Below are positions 34,494 to 44,204 of a stretch of DNA of 64,000 nucleotides, piece after piece (the first letter of the stretch is position 1; each line of letters starts with the position of its first letter). The stretch spans positions 1 to 64,000 of the forward strand of contig CAYTPI010000009.1 in NCBI GenBank assembly GCA_964439625.1, written 5' to 3'. The notes beneath the pieces are model-generated. The model saw nothing but the letters and a program-made list of their open reading frames with translations. It did no database searches and was not told where the DNA came from. The DNA is from CAYTPI01 sp964439625 (GTDB lineage: Bacteria > Chloroflexota > Anaerolineae > Aggregatilineales > UBA3940). The position numbers and the translations under genes are program-made.

Positions 34494-35288
34494 ATGCAGA
34501 TTAACGTGATTAAGGTGGGCGGCGCTGAAGGTGTTGACCATGCTAACATCTTTGATAATCTCGCTCGCCGCATCGCTCAAGGTGAGCAATGGATTGTTGT
34601 GCATGGAACCAGCCATGCGGCTAACATGCTCGCAAACGATCTGGGTGTAGAGGTGCAAACATTAACCAGTCCCGGTGGGCACGTCAGCCGTTATACTAAT
34701 GTCGAGATGATTCGCATCTTTCGGCTGGCAGCGGCAGGTGTTAACCAAGAGATGGTCTCGATGCTATCTGCCCGTGGAACTAAAACAGCAGGACTTGCCG
34801 GGCCAAATATCATCAAAGCTGAGCGTAAAAAAGCGATCCGTGCTCTCCGAAATGGTCGGCAGGTGATTATCCGAGATGATTACACTGGATCAATTATTGG
34901 CGTTGAGGCTGGCATGCTGCTGGCGCTCCTTGAGGCAGGTTATACGCCCGTTCTTGCGCCCATTGCAATGGGAATTGAATTTGAACCACTCAACGTCGAT
35001 GGTGACTTGATCGCTGCCACGGTTGCGAAAGCTGTCGAAGCTGAGACTCTGGTTATCTTGACGAGTGTGCCAGGTCTGCTCCGCAGTGTTGATGACTCTG
35101 CATCCTTGATAGGCACTGTTAAGCTGGTAGATATTCAATCGATAGAAGATGTGGCAAAAGGCCGCATGAAAAAGAAAATTTTAGCGGCTGAACAGGCTGC
35201 CGTCCAACGGTTTATATTAGCGGGCAGTACCGGAGATAATCCGGTTGATGCCGCGCTAGCCGGAGGCGGTACGCACATCACCGCATAA
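34494..35288 (+). CDS. lysZ: LysZ, LysW-aminoadipate kinase (ArgB family)
   Basis: Amino-acid kinase fold, 264 residues; phosphorylates the delta-carboxyl of LysW-bound aminoadipate. Seen: NVIKVGGAEGVD (4-15) for the phosphate loop, WIVVHGTSHAANMLANDLG, GLAGPNIIKAERKKAI, and GDLIAATVAKAVEAETLVIL towards the C-terminus. The basic helix with KAERKKAIR fits the LysZ group, which must grip the acidic LysW; ordinary ArgB enzymes lack it. ATG with a weak upstream site (GGATTCCTC), probably coupled to the preceding gene. Confidence 0.92.
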   Translation: MQINVIKVGGAEGVDHANIFDNLARRIAQGEQWIVVHGTSHAANMLANDLGVEVQTLTSPGGHVSRYTNVEMIRIFRLAAAGVNQEMVSMLSARGTKTAGLAGPNIIKAERKKAIRALRNGRQVIIRDDYTGSIIGVEAGMLLALLEAGYTPVLAPIAMGIEFEPLNVDGDLIAATVAKAVEAETLVILTSVPGLLRSVDDSASLIGTVKLVDIQSIEDVAKGRMKKKILAAEQAAVQRFILAGSTGDNPVDAALAGGGTHITA

Positions 35289-35298
35289 GGAATAAATC

Positions 35299-36474
35299 AT
35301 GATCACAACCACTGACTTCAACCAGCTTGAAGATGCCCATTCCTCTGGGGTATACATCAAGCGCGACCTTCAGATTGTCCGAGGCGAGGGAGCCACGCTA
35401 TGGGATGCCGACGGCAATCAATACATTGACCTCGTCGGTGGGCAGGGCGCAGGCAACTTGGGTCACAAGCACCCTGCCATATTAGACGCCATCCAGGCGC
35501 AGGCGCAGCAGTTGATCGTTTGCAACGAGCTGTTCCATAACCCGGTACGGGCGACGTATCAGGCTGAACTATGCAAAGTCGCTAATATGGAACGAGTGTT
35601 TCTATGCAATAGTGGTGCTGAAGCCAACGAAGGAGCAATTAAGTTTGCTCGCATTTTGACAGGCCGTACCAAGATTATTGCCACTATGCGCGGCTTTCAC
35701 GGGCGCACGAACGGTGCGCTGTCAGCAACTTGGAACAAAGCCTACCGTAAGCCATTCGAGCCACTGCTGCCAGATGTGATGCACGTTCCGTACAATAAGG
35801 CCGAGCGCATGGAGAAAGCAATCGATGATTCGACGGCAGCCGTTCTGCTCGAAGCAGTGCAAGGTGAAGGCGGCGTTCACCCGGCAGAAGTGGGTTATCT
35901 ACGGGCCGTCAAAGAATTATGTGACGAACACGGTGCATTGTTCATTATTGATGAAGTCCAGACGGGTTTTGGTCGTACAGGTACTTTATTTGCACATTTT
36001 CAGGATGAGGTTCAACCGGATATCCTGACGCTAGCAAAGTCGATTGCTGGTGGCGTGCCGATGGGGGCCATCTTATTGCGTGACGGGCTTGGGCCAATCC
36101 CCCCAGGGACGCATGGTAGTACCTTCGGTGGTAACCCGCTGGCCTGTGCGACCGGGTTAGCCACGCTTGATGTGCTGCAAAATTCAGGGATTGTTGAACA
36201 TGCTTACCAACACGGTGCTGAGATGCGTGCCTACTTCCAAGAGAAGTTATCGCCCGACATTGTGCGAGACGTCCGCGGGCGTGGTTATATGTTCGGCATT
36301 GAACTGCGTACTAAGATCACACATGTACTGCCTGCTTTGCAGCAGCGAGGTGTTGTTGCACTGCCTGCTGGCTCGACTGTACTGCGTTTGCTGCCGCCTT
36401 TAGTCATTGAACCTACCGACCTTGAACATGCGGCGGAGATCATCGTCGATGTTGTGAACCAACAAGAAATTTAG
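35299..36474 (+). CDS. lysJ: LysJ, LysW-aminoadipate semialdehyde aminotransferase
   Basis: Class III PLP aminotransferase, 391 residues; converts the LysW-linked semialdehyde to LysW-lysine using glutamate. GAEANEGAIKFAR binds the cofactor phosphate, FIIDEVQTGFGRTG holds the PLP aspartate, and the Schiff-base lysine is in LTLAKSIAGGVPMGA. HGSTFGGNPLACATG is the second cofactor loop. It follows lysZ by ten bases. ArgD (acetylornithine) activity is the alternative and may coexist. Confidence 0.93.
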   Translation: MITTTDFNQLEDAHSSGVYIKRDLQIVRGEGATLWDADGNQYIDLVGGQGAGNLGHKHPAILDAIQAQAQQLIVCNELFHNPVRATYQAELCKVANMERVFLCNSGAEANEGAIKFARILTGRTKIIATMRGFHGRTNGALSATWNKAYRKPFEPLLPDVMHVPYNKAERMEKAIDDSTAAVLLEAVQGEGGVHPAEVGYLRAVKELCDEHGALFIIDEVQTGFGRTGTLFAHFQDEVQPDILTLAKSIAGGVPMGAILLRDGLGPIPPGTHGSTFGGNPLACATGLATLDVLQNSGIVEHAYQHGAEMRAYFQEKLSPDIVRDVRGRGYMFGIELRTKITHVLPALQQRGVVALPAGSTVLRLLPPLVIEPTDLEHAAEIIVDVVNQQEI

Positions 36475-36494
36475 CTTGGACGGAGCCCTTTACT

Positions 36495-37682
36495 ATGCCA
36501 TACGATGATTTCCACATCATTGAGTCAACCTTGCGCGAAGGCGAGCAGTTCAGCACAGGCAGCTTTAACCCTGACCAAAAGCGGCGCATTGCCCACTTAT
36601 TGGATGAATTCGGTGTTGAATTCATCGAGATGACCTCACCTGTGGCGTCGCCACAATCAGAAAAAGACATACGCATGCTCGTTGACGAGAACCTGAATGC
36701 CAAAACCCTGACGCATATCCGCTGCAACAAACAAGATGCCGAAGTAGCATTGCAAACTGGCGTTGATGGTCTTGATATTGTTATTGGTACTTCACCGCAG
36801 TTGATGGAGCATTCGCACGGTAAGTCAATTCGTCAAATCATCGATATGGCAGAGGATGTATTGACTCACGTTCGTGAGCAGCGCCCCGACATGATCCTAC
36901 GCTTCTCAACGGAAGATAGCTTCCGCAGCCGTAAGGCGGATGTCTTCACAGTCTATTTGGCAATCTCCAACCGTGAGTACAAAGGTCGTCCGCTGGTTGA
37001 TCGCTTTGGCGTTGCCGATACGGTCGGCGTCGCCCGTCCGACGCAGGTCTATAAGATCGTACAGAACCTCGTAGAGATGACCCATACTGCGGTTGAGTTC
37101 CACGGTCACAATGACTCAGGGTGTGCCATTGCCAACGCGGCTGCGGCTCTCGAGGGTGGGGCAACCCACATTGATACAACCATCCTTGGTATTGGGGAGC
37201 GTAACGGTATTACGTCGCTCGGTGGTCTCATTGCCCGCATCTACACTATCGATAAAGCCAACCTTGATAAATACAATCTTGAAGTCTTACCGCGGCTAGA
37301 TGCTCTTATCGCGGACTACTGCAACGTTGATATTCCCTTCAGTAATCCAATCACTGGGTCAAGTGCCTTTATGCACAAAGCGGGCATCCATGCCAAGGCT
37401 GTCCTCGCGAACCCGGAAACATATGAGATCATTCGTCCAGAAGACTTTGGCCTGACCCGTTCCACACCAATTGGTCATCGCTTGACGGGTTGGAATGCCA
37501 TCGCAGATCGGGCCCGCACACTCGGCCTTGCTCATCTAGATAAAACTGCACTCCGCGAGGTAACCGCAGAAGTCAAGCGGCTTGCTGACGATCATCCGTT
37601 ATCTCTGGAGGAAGTCGACACGCTGCTGTATCAAGCAGCAAAAAAAGACCACCAGTCGGTGACTGAAGCCGCCACAGACTGA
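36495..37682 (+). CDS. lysS: Homocitrate synthase
   Basis: First step of the alpha-aminoadipate route: acetyl-CoA + 2-oxoglutarate to homocitrate. 395 residues. TIM barrel starting IIESTLREGEQFSTG (R and E of the catalytic set), the substrate loop EFIEMTSPVASPQSE that marks homocitrate rather than isopropylmalate synthases, THIRCNKQDAEVA, and the metal site EFHGHNDSGCAIANA. The C-terminus has FMHKAGIHAKAVLANPETYE and the small helical LeuA-like subdomain. The long dimerisation/regulatory domain of LeuA is absent, as is usual. It is last in the lys operon, 20 bases after lysJ, GGAG upstream. Confidence 0.93.
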   Translation: MPYDDFHIIESTLREGEQFSTGSFNPDQKRRIAHLLDEFGVEFIEMTSPVASPQSEKDIRMLVDENLNAKTLTHIRCNKQDAEVALQTGVDGLDIVIGTSPQLMEHSHGKSIRQIIDMAEDVLTHVREQRPDMILRFSTEDSFRSRKADVFTVYLAISNREYKGRPLVDRFGVADTVGVARPTQVYKIVQNLVEMTHTAVEFHGHNDSGCAIANAAAALEGGATHIDTTILGIGERNGITSLGGLIARIYTIDKANLDKYNLEVLPRLDALIADYCNVDIPFSNPITGSSAFMHKAGIHAKAVLANPETYEIIRPEDFGLTRSTPIGHRLTGWNAIADRARTLGLAHLDKTALREVTAEVKRLADDHPLSLEEVDTLLYQAAKKDHQSVTEAATD

Positions 37683-37715
37683 TGTTAGGGCTTAGGAAGG
37701 ATACTTGGATCGAGC

Positions 37716-38585
37716 TTATGTGTCTAGCCGCATGCTGCGCAGTCTGGCAATCCTTGAAGCGGTTGGTGGGTGCGTCCTGAAAATATTCAGGAAGCTGGTA
37801 TCTGGTGTCGGAATAATAAACAAATGCGATGTTGCCGTGATCAACTGACTCTTTGAGATACGCTTAGTATTGTGCTCCAACAGCGCCAATGCATCAGCCA
37901 ATGATGATGGGTCACCTAAGAGGTGGGCAGCTACGGCATCAGCCTGATACTCGCTGTCGCGACTGACCGCGACTTTTGTCATTAAAGCGATGATGGGTGC
38001 AAGAATAACCATCACGATGCTGCCTAAAATCCCTAAGATAGCGTACACTTTGTTGCCATCTGGACGAGTTAGGCTTCCATGAAGGAGCATCCATTTTGCG
38101 CCCTCTGCCAATGTCGCCACTGCGCCGGCAATTGTTGCAATAATTGATGCTAGCAACGTGTCGTGATTTTTAATGTGTGCGACTTCATGTGCTAAAACAG
38201 CTTCTAATTCAGCAGGGCGTAATGTGTCGATCAACCCTGCAGTGATCGCGATTGCACCGTGGCTTGGGGTTCGGCCAGTTGCGAACGCATTAGGTGCGCT
38301 TGATTCAATAATATGAACGGCTGGCGTTGGAATGCCTGCACGAGCTGCCAAATCTTCAATCATCGCATGTAGTTCGGGGGCATCCTCTGGTGATGTCAGC
38401 TTAGCTTGGCTCATCCTGAGAGCAACCGTATCTGACTGCCACCAAACAATTCCATTGGCAATGGCTGCCAATGCCAACCCTACAATCCAACCACCTTTGC
38501 CCGACAACTGTACGACGAATAGTATAATACCAAGGCTAAATACTGCGAGGACAGCTATCACTTTCAGTAGTTTATTTGAGGCCAT
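37716..38585 (-). CDS. htpX: M48 family membrane metalloprotease, HtpX-like
   Basis: Zinc protease of membrane-protein quality control, active site on the cytoplasmic side. 289 residues, normal for HtpX. Two N-terminal helices (about 8-26 and 32-50), the zinc motif HEVAHIKNHD at about 133-142, a further pair of helices at about 150-205, and the third zinc ligand in SRDSEYQADAVA. The ATG has GGGAA upstream. It converges on the lys operon with a 33-base gap that contains no terminator I can see. Confidence 0.92.
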   Translation of the reverse strand: MASNKLLKVIAVLAVFSLGIILFVVQLSGKGGWIVGLALAAIANGIVWWQSDTVALRMSQAKLTSPEDAPELHAMIEDLAARAGIPTPAVHIIESSAPNAFATGRTPSHGAIAITAGLIDTLRPAELEAVLAHEVAHIKNHDTLLASIIATIAGAVATLAEGAKWMLLHGSLTRPDGNKVYAILGILGSIVMVILAPIIALMTKVAVSRDSEYQADAVAAHLLGDPSSLADALALLEHNTKRISKSQLITATSHLFIIPTPDTSFLNIFRTHPPTASRIARLRSMRLDT

Positions 38586-38746
38586 TATGTTTCCCAGATG
38601 ATTAGAAATATTGCGTTCAACGTCTGGGAGTTTCGCTAAAACTTTGGTACATAGCGAGCGAGTTTAAGTGCTTGTTAAACCGATGTAATTCGCTGTTTAT
38701 TATTTCGTTACGCTTGTGGTTGTTGGCTCTGCATCTCCACAATGCA

Positions 38747-40987
38747 TCAATTATCATCCAGACTTAGAATTGTGTCGATGATGTGGATCGTTGCATTGCG
38801 TGCCTCGATGTCTGATGTGCTCACCATGGATGTATCTAATGCACCAGAGTCCTGGTTTATGGGGAAGGGCACCCCGGAAGCCAGCAATAGCTGATTGAAA
38901 TTTGCTAGTTGCTCCTCAGAAAACCGCCCCAACACGATGTGGTTTAGTAGAAATGGGCGCAATGTGGCTGGCGGATCAGAAAATAGCGTGTTAAAGGTCG
39001 CCTCATCGATTGTCTCAAAGGCCTCATTTGATGGTGCGAAAATGGTGAAAGGGCCTTGCCCTGTCAATAGGTTGCTGTAGCCACCCTGCTCGACAGCAGC
39101 CGTAAAAGTGGATAGCTCGTCCGTTACCGCAATGATTTCTGCGGCACTGTCATTGTTTTCGTTGGTCGTCGCTTCTGGTGACGGCAAAATCACAGAATCA
39201 ATGATATGCACCGTACCATTGCTTGCTTCGATGTCTGTCGTGATGAACTGCGCTCCGTTCACCGTAAACATCCCCCGATCTTCAAAGATTAAGACAGGGC
39301 TACCAGCCAAAGTCTGGATTAAGCGCCGGTCAATTAAATCGGCTTCGCTGCGCGCCTGGTTAAGCATGTGGTACAGCAGTACACGTTGTAACTGTGCTCG
39401 ATCTGACAGTAACTGCTCTGAGATACCGTCTGGTAGCGCCTCGAAAGCGGCATTGGTCGGCGCAAATACGGTGATCTCATCTGCATCTACCCAAGTTTGC
39501 TGTACGTTGGCTGTTTGGGCTGCCTCGTTAAGTGTCGTCAGGGCTGGGTTTTCAGCGATGATCGCAGCAATCGAGACCAACTGCGGCTCTTCGGGAGGGA
39601 ACAGCACACGGTCTATTTGATGCACAATCCCGTTATTGCCTCTGAGGTTGGTCAACTGTAAGTCTGCCTCCCCGTTTAACAGAACCTCACTGCTGAATGG
39701 GACATCCTCAATGAGGATTGGCTGACCGGTTAGGCTTGGTAGGCTGGTCGCCGCATTGATATCCCCCTCAGTGAAGATACCCGGTAGCGTATGATATAAA
39801 ATGACTTCGCGGAGCTGCCCTGGGTCAGCCAGTAAGTCGTCGAGTGTTCCCTCTGGGAGATTGGCGAAGGCCTGATTAGTCGGAGAGAGCAGTGTGTATT
39901 GACCGGGTGCTTGAAGTTCATTCCCATAGCCAGCCGCTAAGACTGCGGCTAGCATCGTTGAGAATTCTGCTCGCTGCCCAATAATTTCGGCAATGCTTAC
40001 CGTTGCTTCTGTTTCATAGATGCTGGGCAGCAGTACAGAGTCAATAATGTGTACCAGCCCATTACTAGCTTCAATATCGGCCTCTAACAAAATGGCTGCG
40101 CCATTGATTGTTAACCCACCTTCAACTGTGCTGATGTAAAGTGTTTGACCTTGTACCGTCTGGATAAAGCGTTGTTCTGCTAAGTCATCACGGGTGAGAC
40201 GGCCCAGTACAACATGATATGACAAGACCTCTGCCAACCGTACCGGATTGTTGTCGAGTTCCTCTAACAAAGTATCGGGCAGGGCATCAAAGGCTGTATT
40301 GCTTGGCGTCAAGATAGTGTATTCAATATCGGCGTCAAGTGTATCTGTTAGATTAGCAAGGTCGAGCGCAGACGATAATGTACTCAGATTGTCGCGTTGT
40401 GCAGTGATATCAGCGATGGATGTATCGAACGAAACGATTGATGGCTCTAGGACACTATCAATAATATGAATCGTTCCATTGTCAATCGCAATATCTGTTG
40501 TGACCAACTGCGCTCCACCGACCCGAATTTGTCCGCCAGTATCTTCTTCAACGGTGACTGTTTCACCAAGCAGCGTGACCAAAGAGGTGTTGAAACCGAC
40601 TTCAGCCGCCGGAATGCTTCGCGTAATAACATGGTATTGTAAAAGTTCGCTCAGCAGTTCATTGTCTTCCGCATAGAGATCAGTGGCGACCGTTGTTGGT
40701 AAAGCCGCGAAGGCAGCGTTGTTTGGGGCAAATAAGGTGATTGCTTCGGTAGACTCTAATGCGGTCTCCAACTCTGCCTGCCTGAGCGCATCCGCCAATG
40801 AAGAAAGTTCGGGAATATCCGCCAGCGCTTCAGACAATGTTGGCGGCGCTTCGATCGTCGCCGGTGCTGCGGTTGGCAGTAAAAAGGGCGTCACAGTTGG
40901 TTCTGGTGCCACAGGGCTTGGCATGCAGCCAACGCCCGTCATCAGAGTCATAAACAGCATCACAACAAGTTTGGTAAAGCGCGTCAT
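38747..40987 (-). CDS. Five-domain fasciclin (FAS1) lipoprotein
   Basis: 746 residues. Signal peptide with lipobox TGVGC, a Pro/Thr linker, then five FAS1 domains of about 135 residues each. Each has an H1-like box (ITLFAPNNAAFAAL, YTILTPSNTAFDAL, YTLLSPTNQAFANL, ITVFAPTNAAFEAL, FTIFAPSNEAFETI), a central YH or NH pair, and an H2-like end (HIIDSVLxP). FAS1 domains mediate adhesion between cells or to a matrix. The five copies differ, so the tandem is old. AGGAGGG precedes the ATG at 40987. It is a single gene. Confidence 0.93.
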   Translation of the reverse strand: MTRFTKLVVMLFMTLMTGVGCMPSPVAPEPTVTPFLLPTAAPATIEAPPTLSEALADIPELSSLADALRQAELETALESTEAITLFAPNNAAFAALPTTVATDLYAEDNELLSELLQYHVITRSIPAAEVGFNTSLVTLLGETVTVEEDTGGQIRVGGAQLVTTDIAIDNGTIHIIDSVLEPSIVSFDTSIADITAQRDNLSTLSSALDLANLTDTLDADIEYTILTPSNTAFDALPDTLLEELDNNPVRLAEVLSYHVVLGRLTRDDLAEQRFIQTVQGQTLYISTVEGGLTINGAAILLEADIEASNGLVHIIDSVLLPSIYETEATVSIAEIIGQRAEFSTMLAAVLAAGYGNELQAPGQYTLLSPTNQAFANLPEGTLDDLLADPGQLREVILYHTLPGIFTEGDINAATSLPSLTGQPILIEDVPFSSEVLLNGEADLQLTNLRGNNGIVHQIDRVLFPPEEPQLVSIAAIIAENPALTTLNEAAQTANVQQTWVDADEITVFAPTNAAFEALPDGISEQLLSDRAQLQRVLLYHMLNQARSEADLIDRRLIQTLAGSPVLIFEDRGMFTVNGAQFITTDIEASNGTVHIIDSVILPSPEATTNENNDSAAEIIAVTDELSTFTAAVEQGGYSNLLTGQGPFTIFAPSNEAFETIDEATFNTLFSDPPATLRPFLLNHIVLGRFSEEQLANFNQLLLASGVPFPINQDSGALDTSMVSTSDIEARNATIHIIDTILSLDDN

Positions 40988-41178
40988 ATTCCCTCCTAAT
41001 GCGCAAGTGTACCGCACTGTTGCGTTCCACAGGCATAAATCTATTGTGATTAAAGTTATGCTAATGTGGAGCCCTAAAAGTTTTTAGAGAGAGATAGTCG
41101 GTAGCAAAGGTCACATTGACCTTTCGAATTGCCTTCAGTTCAAGTCTGCGAGAACATATTATTGAATTGCGCCGCTAT

Positions 41179-42891
41179 TTACAGTACGGTTGTTTCACTG
41201 TGAATACCGGTGGCACCATCTGGACGGACAACCCGGTTCATTTCACTTTGTGGATCGCCATTACCATCAACCGAACGTACAGCGAAGGTATGCTCGCCTT
41301 CTTGCAAAGGCCAATCGTAGCGCCACAGTACCCATGTGACGTCGGATAGTGGCTCGCGAATCTGTGCTTCGACCCATTGACCGTCATCCACCTTGACCTC
41401 GACCTTACTGATGCTCCTATCTCCAGCGTGCGCAATACCGCCAATTGGGACATAGGTTACGCCGTCCATATCATAACTATCGTTGACTGCGACTGTATCC
41501 ACTACGCTGACTTGGTTCATGAGGGCAGTTTTGCTCCAGCCGCGCCGCACCCAGTAGCCGTCCCCATCTTCATCGATTACATCTAGACTAATCAGCCACT
41601 TTGGCTGTTTCATTCCGTAATGGTCTGGTAGCCAAATGCGCAGTGGAAAGCCGTGTTTCTGTAGTAGGGCTTGTCCATCCCAGGCGTAGGCCAGCATAAT
41701 ACGCTCATCTTCACGCACCAGATCGAGTGATAGATATTCAAAAAAGCCGTCCGCGCCGTCCATCCGAACATGCGAGGCATTCTCTTGTAAACCGACTGCG
41801 CCCAGTAAATCTGCGAGGCGCAGCCCTGTCCAACGGGTCGTGCTGATTAAATCACCGCCGATGAAATTTGAGATACAAGCCAGTGTCACCCACTCGTCTA
41901 CTTGGTCAAACTCTTCGACTAATTCCCGCAGTGAAAAATCCCGAGGGTCATTCACGAGGCCAGTTACCAGCAGCCGCCAGTTGCTTTCCTCAATCTGTGG
42001 CGGCAGCGCGTTGATGTCAATTTGATAATGATCGACGAGCGGTGTAACTTCTGGTCGTGTTCCGGGGGCGGGCTGTAGGTCAGCATCTTCATTGGTGATG
42101 GCAAAACTGCCGATCAAGGCGGGGATCTCTGCGGCAATAGGCTGGTAGCCGTCGGCTGCCTCCAATTGGGCTGCGCCGTCGCTCCCGGCACTTGGCCCGC
42201 TGCGCCCACTGCTGCTGCTGCCGTTGCTCGTTGAGTTGACCTCTGCCACTGAGTCGCGGTTAATAGTCGTGCTTAAGACACCAGCAAGGCCCGCACCGAC
42301 CACTGTGACGGCAGCACTAGTTGAGCCAGCTTTAATCAAAAAGCTGCGGCGCTCGTTTTGTTCGACCGTCATCCCCTCAACAGGGGTTGGGTTACGATTA
42401 AGTTCATCGTAGATGTAGTCGATGCCATACGCCAGTGCCATACAAACGATGATGCCCCAAATGAAGTTAAGACCAATGCCCGTTGGTAAGAATGGGTTAA
42501 CGACGATCAACATGATGGCGTAAACCAAGCCGACCATCAACCCAATGCCAACACCGACTGCTTCGAAATCAGTGTTGCGCTTGATCGCAAAGATAATGAG
42601 ACCGATAATGACCCCTGCGATGACCACAATGACCACACCAGCTGCTTGTTCGACGGTCTTTGCAGTGTTGGCAACACTGAGGCCAAGCAAGACCAATGTA
42701 TTGACTAAGGTGTCGATTGCTGCGGTGATTAACGCGCCAGGCGTGACGCGGGCAATAAAATCAAAGAAAATAAACGGTAAGAAGGCAGTGCCCAATAAAG
42801 CTGCGACTAAGCCGTTGATTGCGAGTATGGGTAGGCTGACAATTAAGCCAACCAACGCACCTGCTCCTAATTTCGGTTTTGTACTTTCCAA
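41179..42891 (-). CDS. Membrane-anchored sulfite-oxidase-like molybdopterin oxidoreductase
   Basis: 570 residues. The N-terminal membrane domain has about five or six helices (residues 5-165). Then comes NERRSFLIKAG at about 180-189, a twin-arginine-like motif, followed by a further hydrophobic helix (about 192-208). After a Ser/Gly linker (about 220-250) is the molybdopterin domain, with the metal-ligand Cys near residue 340 in LACISNFIGGD and GFPLRIWLPDHYGMKQPKW, then a C-terminal Ig-like dimer domain (WVLWRYDWPLQEGEH). It is probably a periplasm-facing oxidase or reductase of an S- or N-oxide; the substrate is unknown. The TTG at 42891 has GGGAG eight bases before; the ATG at 42918 has no site. 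Confidence 0.85.
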   Translation of the reverse strand: MESTKPKLGAGALVGLIVSLPILAINGLVAALLGTAFLPFIFFDFIARVTPGALITAAIDTLVNTLVLLGLSVANTAKTVEQAAGVVIVVIAGVIIGLIIFAIKRNTDFEAVGVGIGLMVGLVYAIMLIVVNPFLPTGIGLNFIWGIIVCMALAYGIDYIYDELNRNPTPVEGMTVEQNERRSFLIKAGSTSAAVTVVGAGLAGVLSTTINRDSVAEVNSTSNGSSSSGRSGPSAGSDGAAQLEAADGYQPIAAEIPALIGSFAITNEDADLQPAPGTRPEVTPLVDHYQIDINALPPQIEESNWRLLVTGLVNDPRDFSLRELVEEFDQVDEWVTLACISNFIGGDLISTTRWTGLRLADLLGAVGLQENASHVRMDGADGFFEYLSLDLVREDERIMLAYAWDGQALLQKHGFPLRIWLPDHYGMKQPKWLISLDVIDEDGDGYWVRRGWSKTALMNQVSVVDTVAVNDSYDMDGVTYVPIGGIAHAGDRSISKVEVKVDDGQWVEAQIREPLSDVTWVLWRYDWPLQEGEHTFAVRSVDGNGDPQSEMNRVVRPDGATGIHSETTVL

Positions 42892-43076
42892 AGTTCTAAC
42901 TCCCAAATGGGTGATCATGTTAACTGAGTATTACGGGGAGGCTTCAAATGTTCAAACTGATACCTAACCACATAAAATTTACACGCAGTATATTTTGTTG
43001 CCTCACAATCTGACGGAAAACCAATTATTTTCTTGATACACTCAATTAGAGTTTGTTCGGAATAGGGGGTATTTAA

Positions 43077-44204
43077 ATGGTATCCATTAACTATGAACTG
43101 TTTTCAGAAACGTCTCATTCGCCAGCACTGGCTGATCTGGTCGGTTACGAAGCTGCTCAGGACTTTGTTGACTATTGTTTCATCGCCAACCCGTATTATC
43201 CGACGCAAGCGATGATCGAAGAAATGCAGCAAGAGCTACCCTCCCTGATCAAAGCCTATCCATCAAGTAATCCGCGTCTCAATAACCAGCGCCTTGCTGA
43301 AGTGCTGCATGTAGACCCGGCTAATCTTATTATTGGCAATGGCGCGACCGAATTGATTACAGCTATCTGCGATGAGTTGATCGACAGCATCGGCATCCCC
43401 ATTCCAACCTTTGGTGAGTACATCGATAAGATTGATCGCTCTCTGATCAGGCTTTACCAAATTGAAACACAGGGCTACCAGCTTGATCTCGACCACTACG
43501 GGGATTGGTTGGTGGAAAACGGGCTTCGCAGTGCGTTGATCATCAACCCAGGCAACCCGACGGGTCAGGTCTTTCGTGTCGATGAAATGCATATCTTCCT
43601 GGATAAGTACAGCGCACTTGATCTGGTGATTGTTGACGAATCTTTCATTGACTTTGCCGATGAGGATGTGCCGACCCTGCTGCAAACAGCGGATAGGTAC
43701 TCCAACCTAATTATCATCCGCAGCATGAGCAAACATTGTGGTATTCCGGGGCTTCGGCTGGGTTACATCTACACAGACAATCGTTATCTGCTCAACAAGC
43801 TGCGCCGCCGGTTGCCAACATGGAACATCAATGCAGTGGCTGAATTGTTGCTGAACCAGCTGCCACGCACGGATGCTGAGTATCATCAGTCACGGTTGAG
43901 ACTGATAAAGGACCTACATTGGCTGTACCAACAAATTGACGCTTTACTAGAATTTCACGTCTACCCGACTGGGGCTAATTTTGTGATGGTCAAGGTTGAT
44001 AATGGGATGACCGCTCGCCAATTGCAAATGACACTATTGCAAGACTATAAGCTGTATGTTCGTGATTGTTCCAATAAAATAGGCATGGATGAATTTCACA
44101 TTCGGGTTGCGTCTCAAGGCCGAGCGAAAGATGAACCACTCGTGCGAGCCTTGGCTGACCTCTCATCCGAACCTGCTGATCGAGAAGGATTAGTAATCGC
44201 ATGA
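43077..44204 (+). CDS. HisC/CobD-like class I/II PLP aminotransferase
   Basis: 375 residues, fold-type I. IIGNGATELITAICDEL binds the cofactor phosphate, ALIINPGNPTGQ holds the PLP Asn, VIVDESFIDF the Asp, and the Schiff-base Lys is in IIRSMSKHCGIPGLRLGY. The C-terminal VRDCSNKIGMDEFHIRVAS resembles CobD threonine-phosphate decarboxylase and HisC. No cobalamin or histidine genes are near. It overlaps the gamma-glutamyl hydrolase gene by four bases, so the pair probably acts in sequence on an amino-acid derivative. GGGGG at about 43065 serves as a ribosome-binding site. Confidence 0.85.
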   Translation: MVSINYELFSETSHSPALADLVGYEAAQDFVDYCFIANPYYPTQAMIEEMQQELPSLIKAYPSSNPRLNNQRLAEVLHVDPANLIIGNGATELITAICDELIDSIGIPIPTFGEYIDKIDRSLIRLYQIETQGYQLDLDHYGDWLVENGLRSALIINPGNPTGQVFRVDEMHIFLDKYSALDLVIVDESFIDFADEDVPTLLQTADRYSNLIIIRSMSKHCGIPGLRLGYIYTDNRYLLNKLRRRLPTWNINAVAELLLNQLPRTDAEYHQSRLRLIKDLHWLYQQIDALLEFHVYPTGANFVMVKVDNGMTARQLQMTLLQDYKLYVRDCSNKIGMDEFHIRVASQGRAKDEPLVRALADLSSEPADREGLVIA

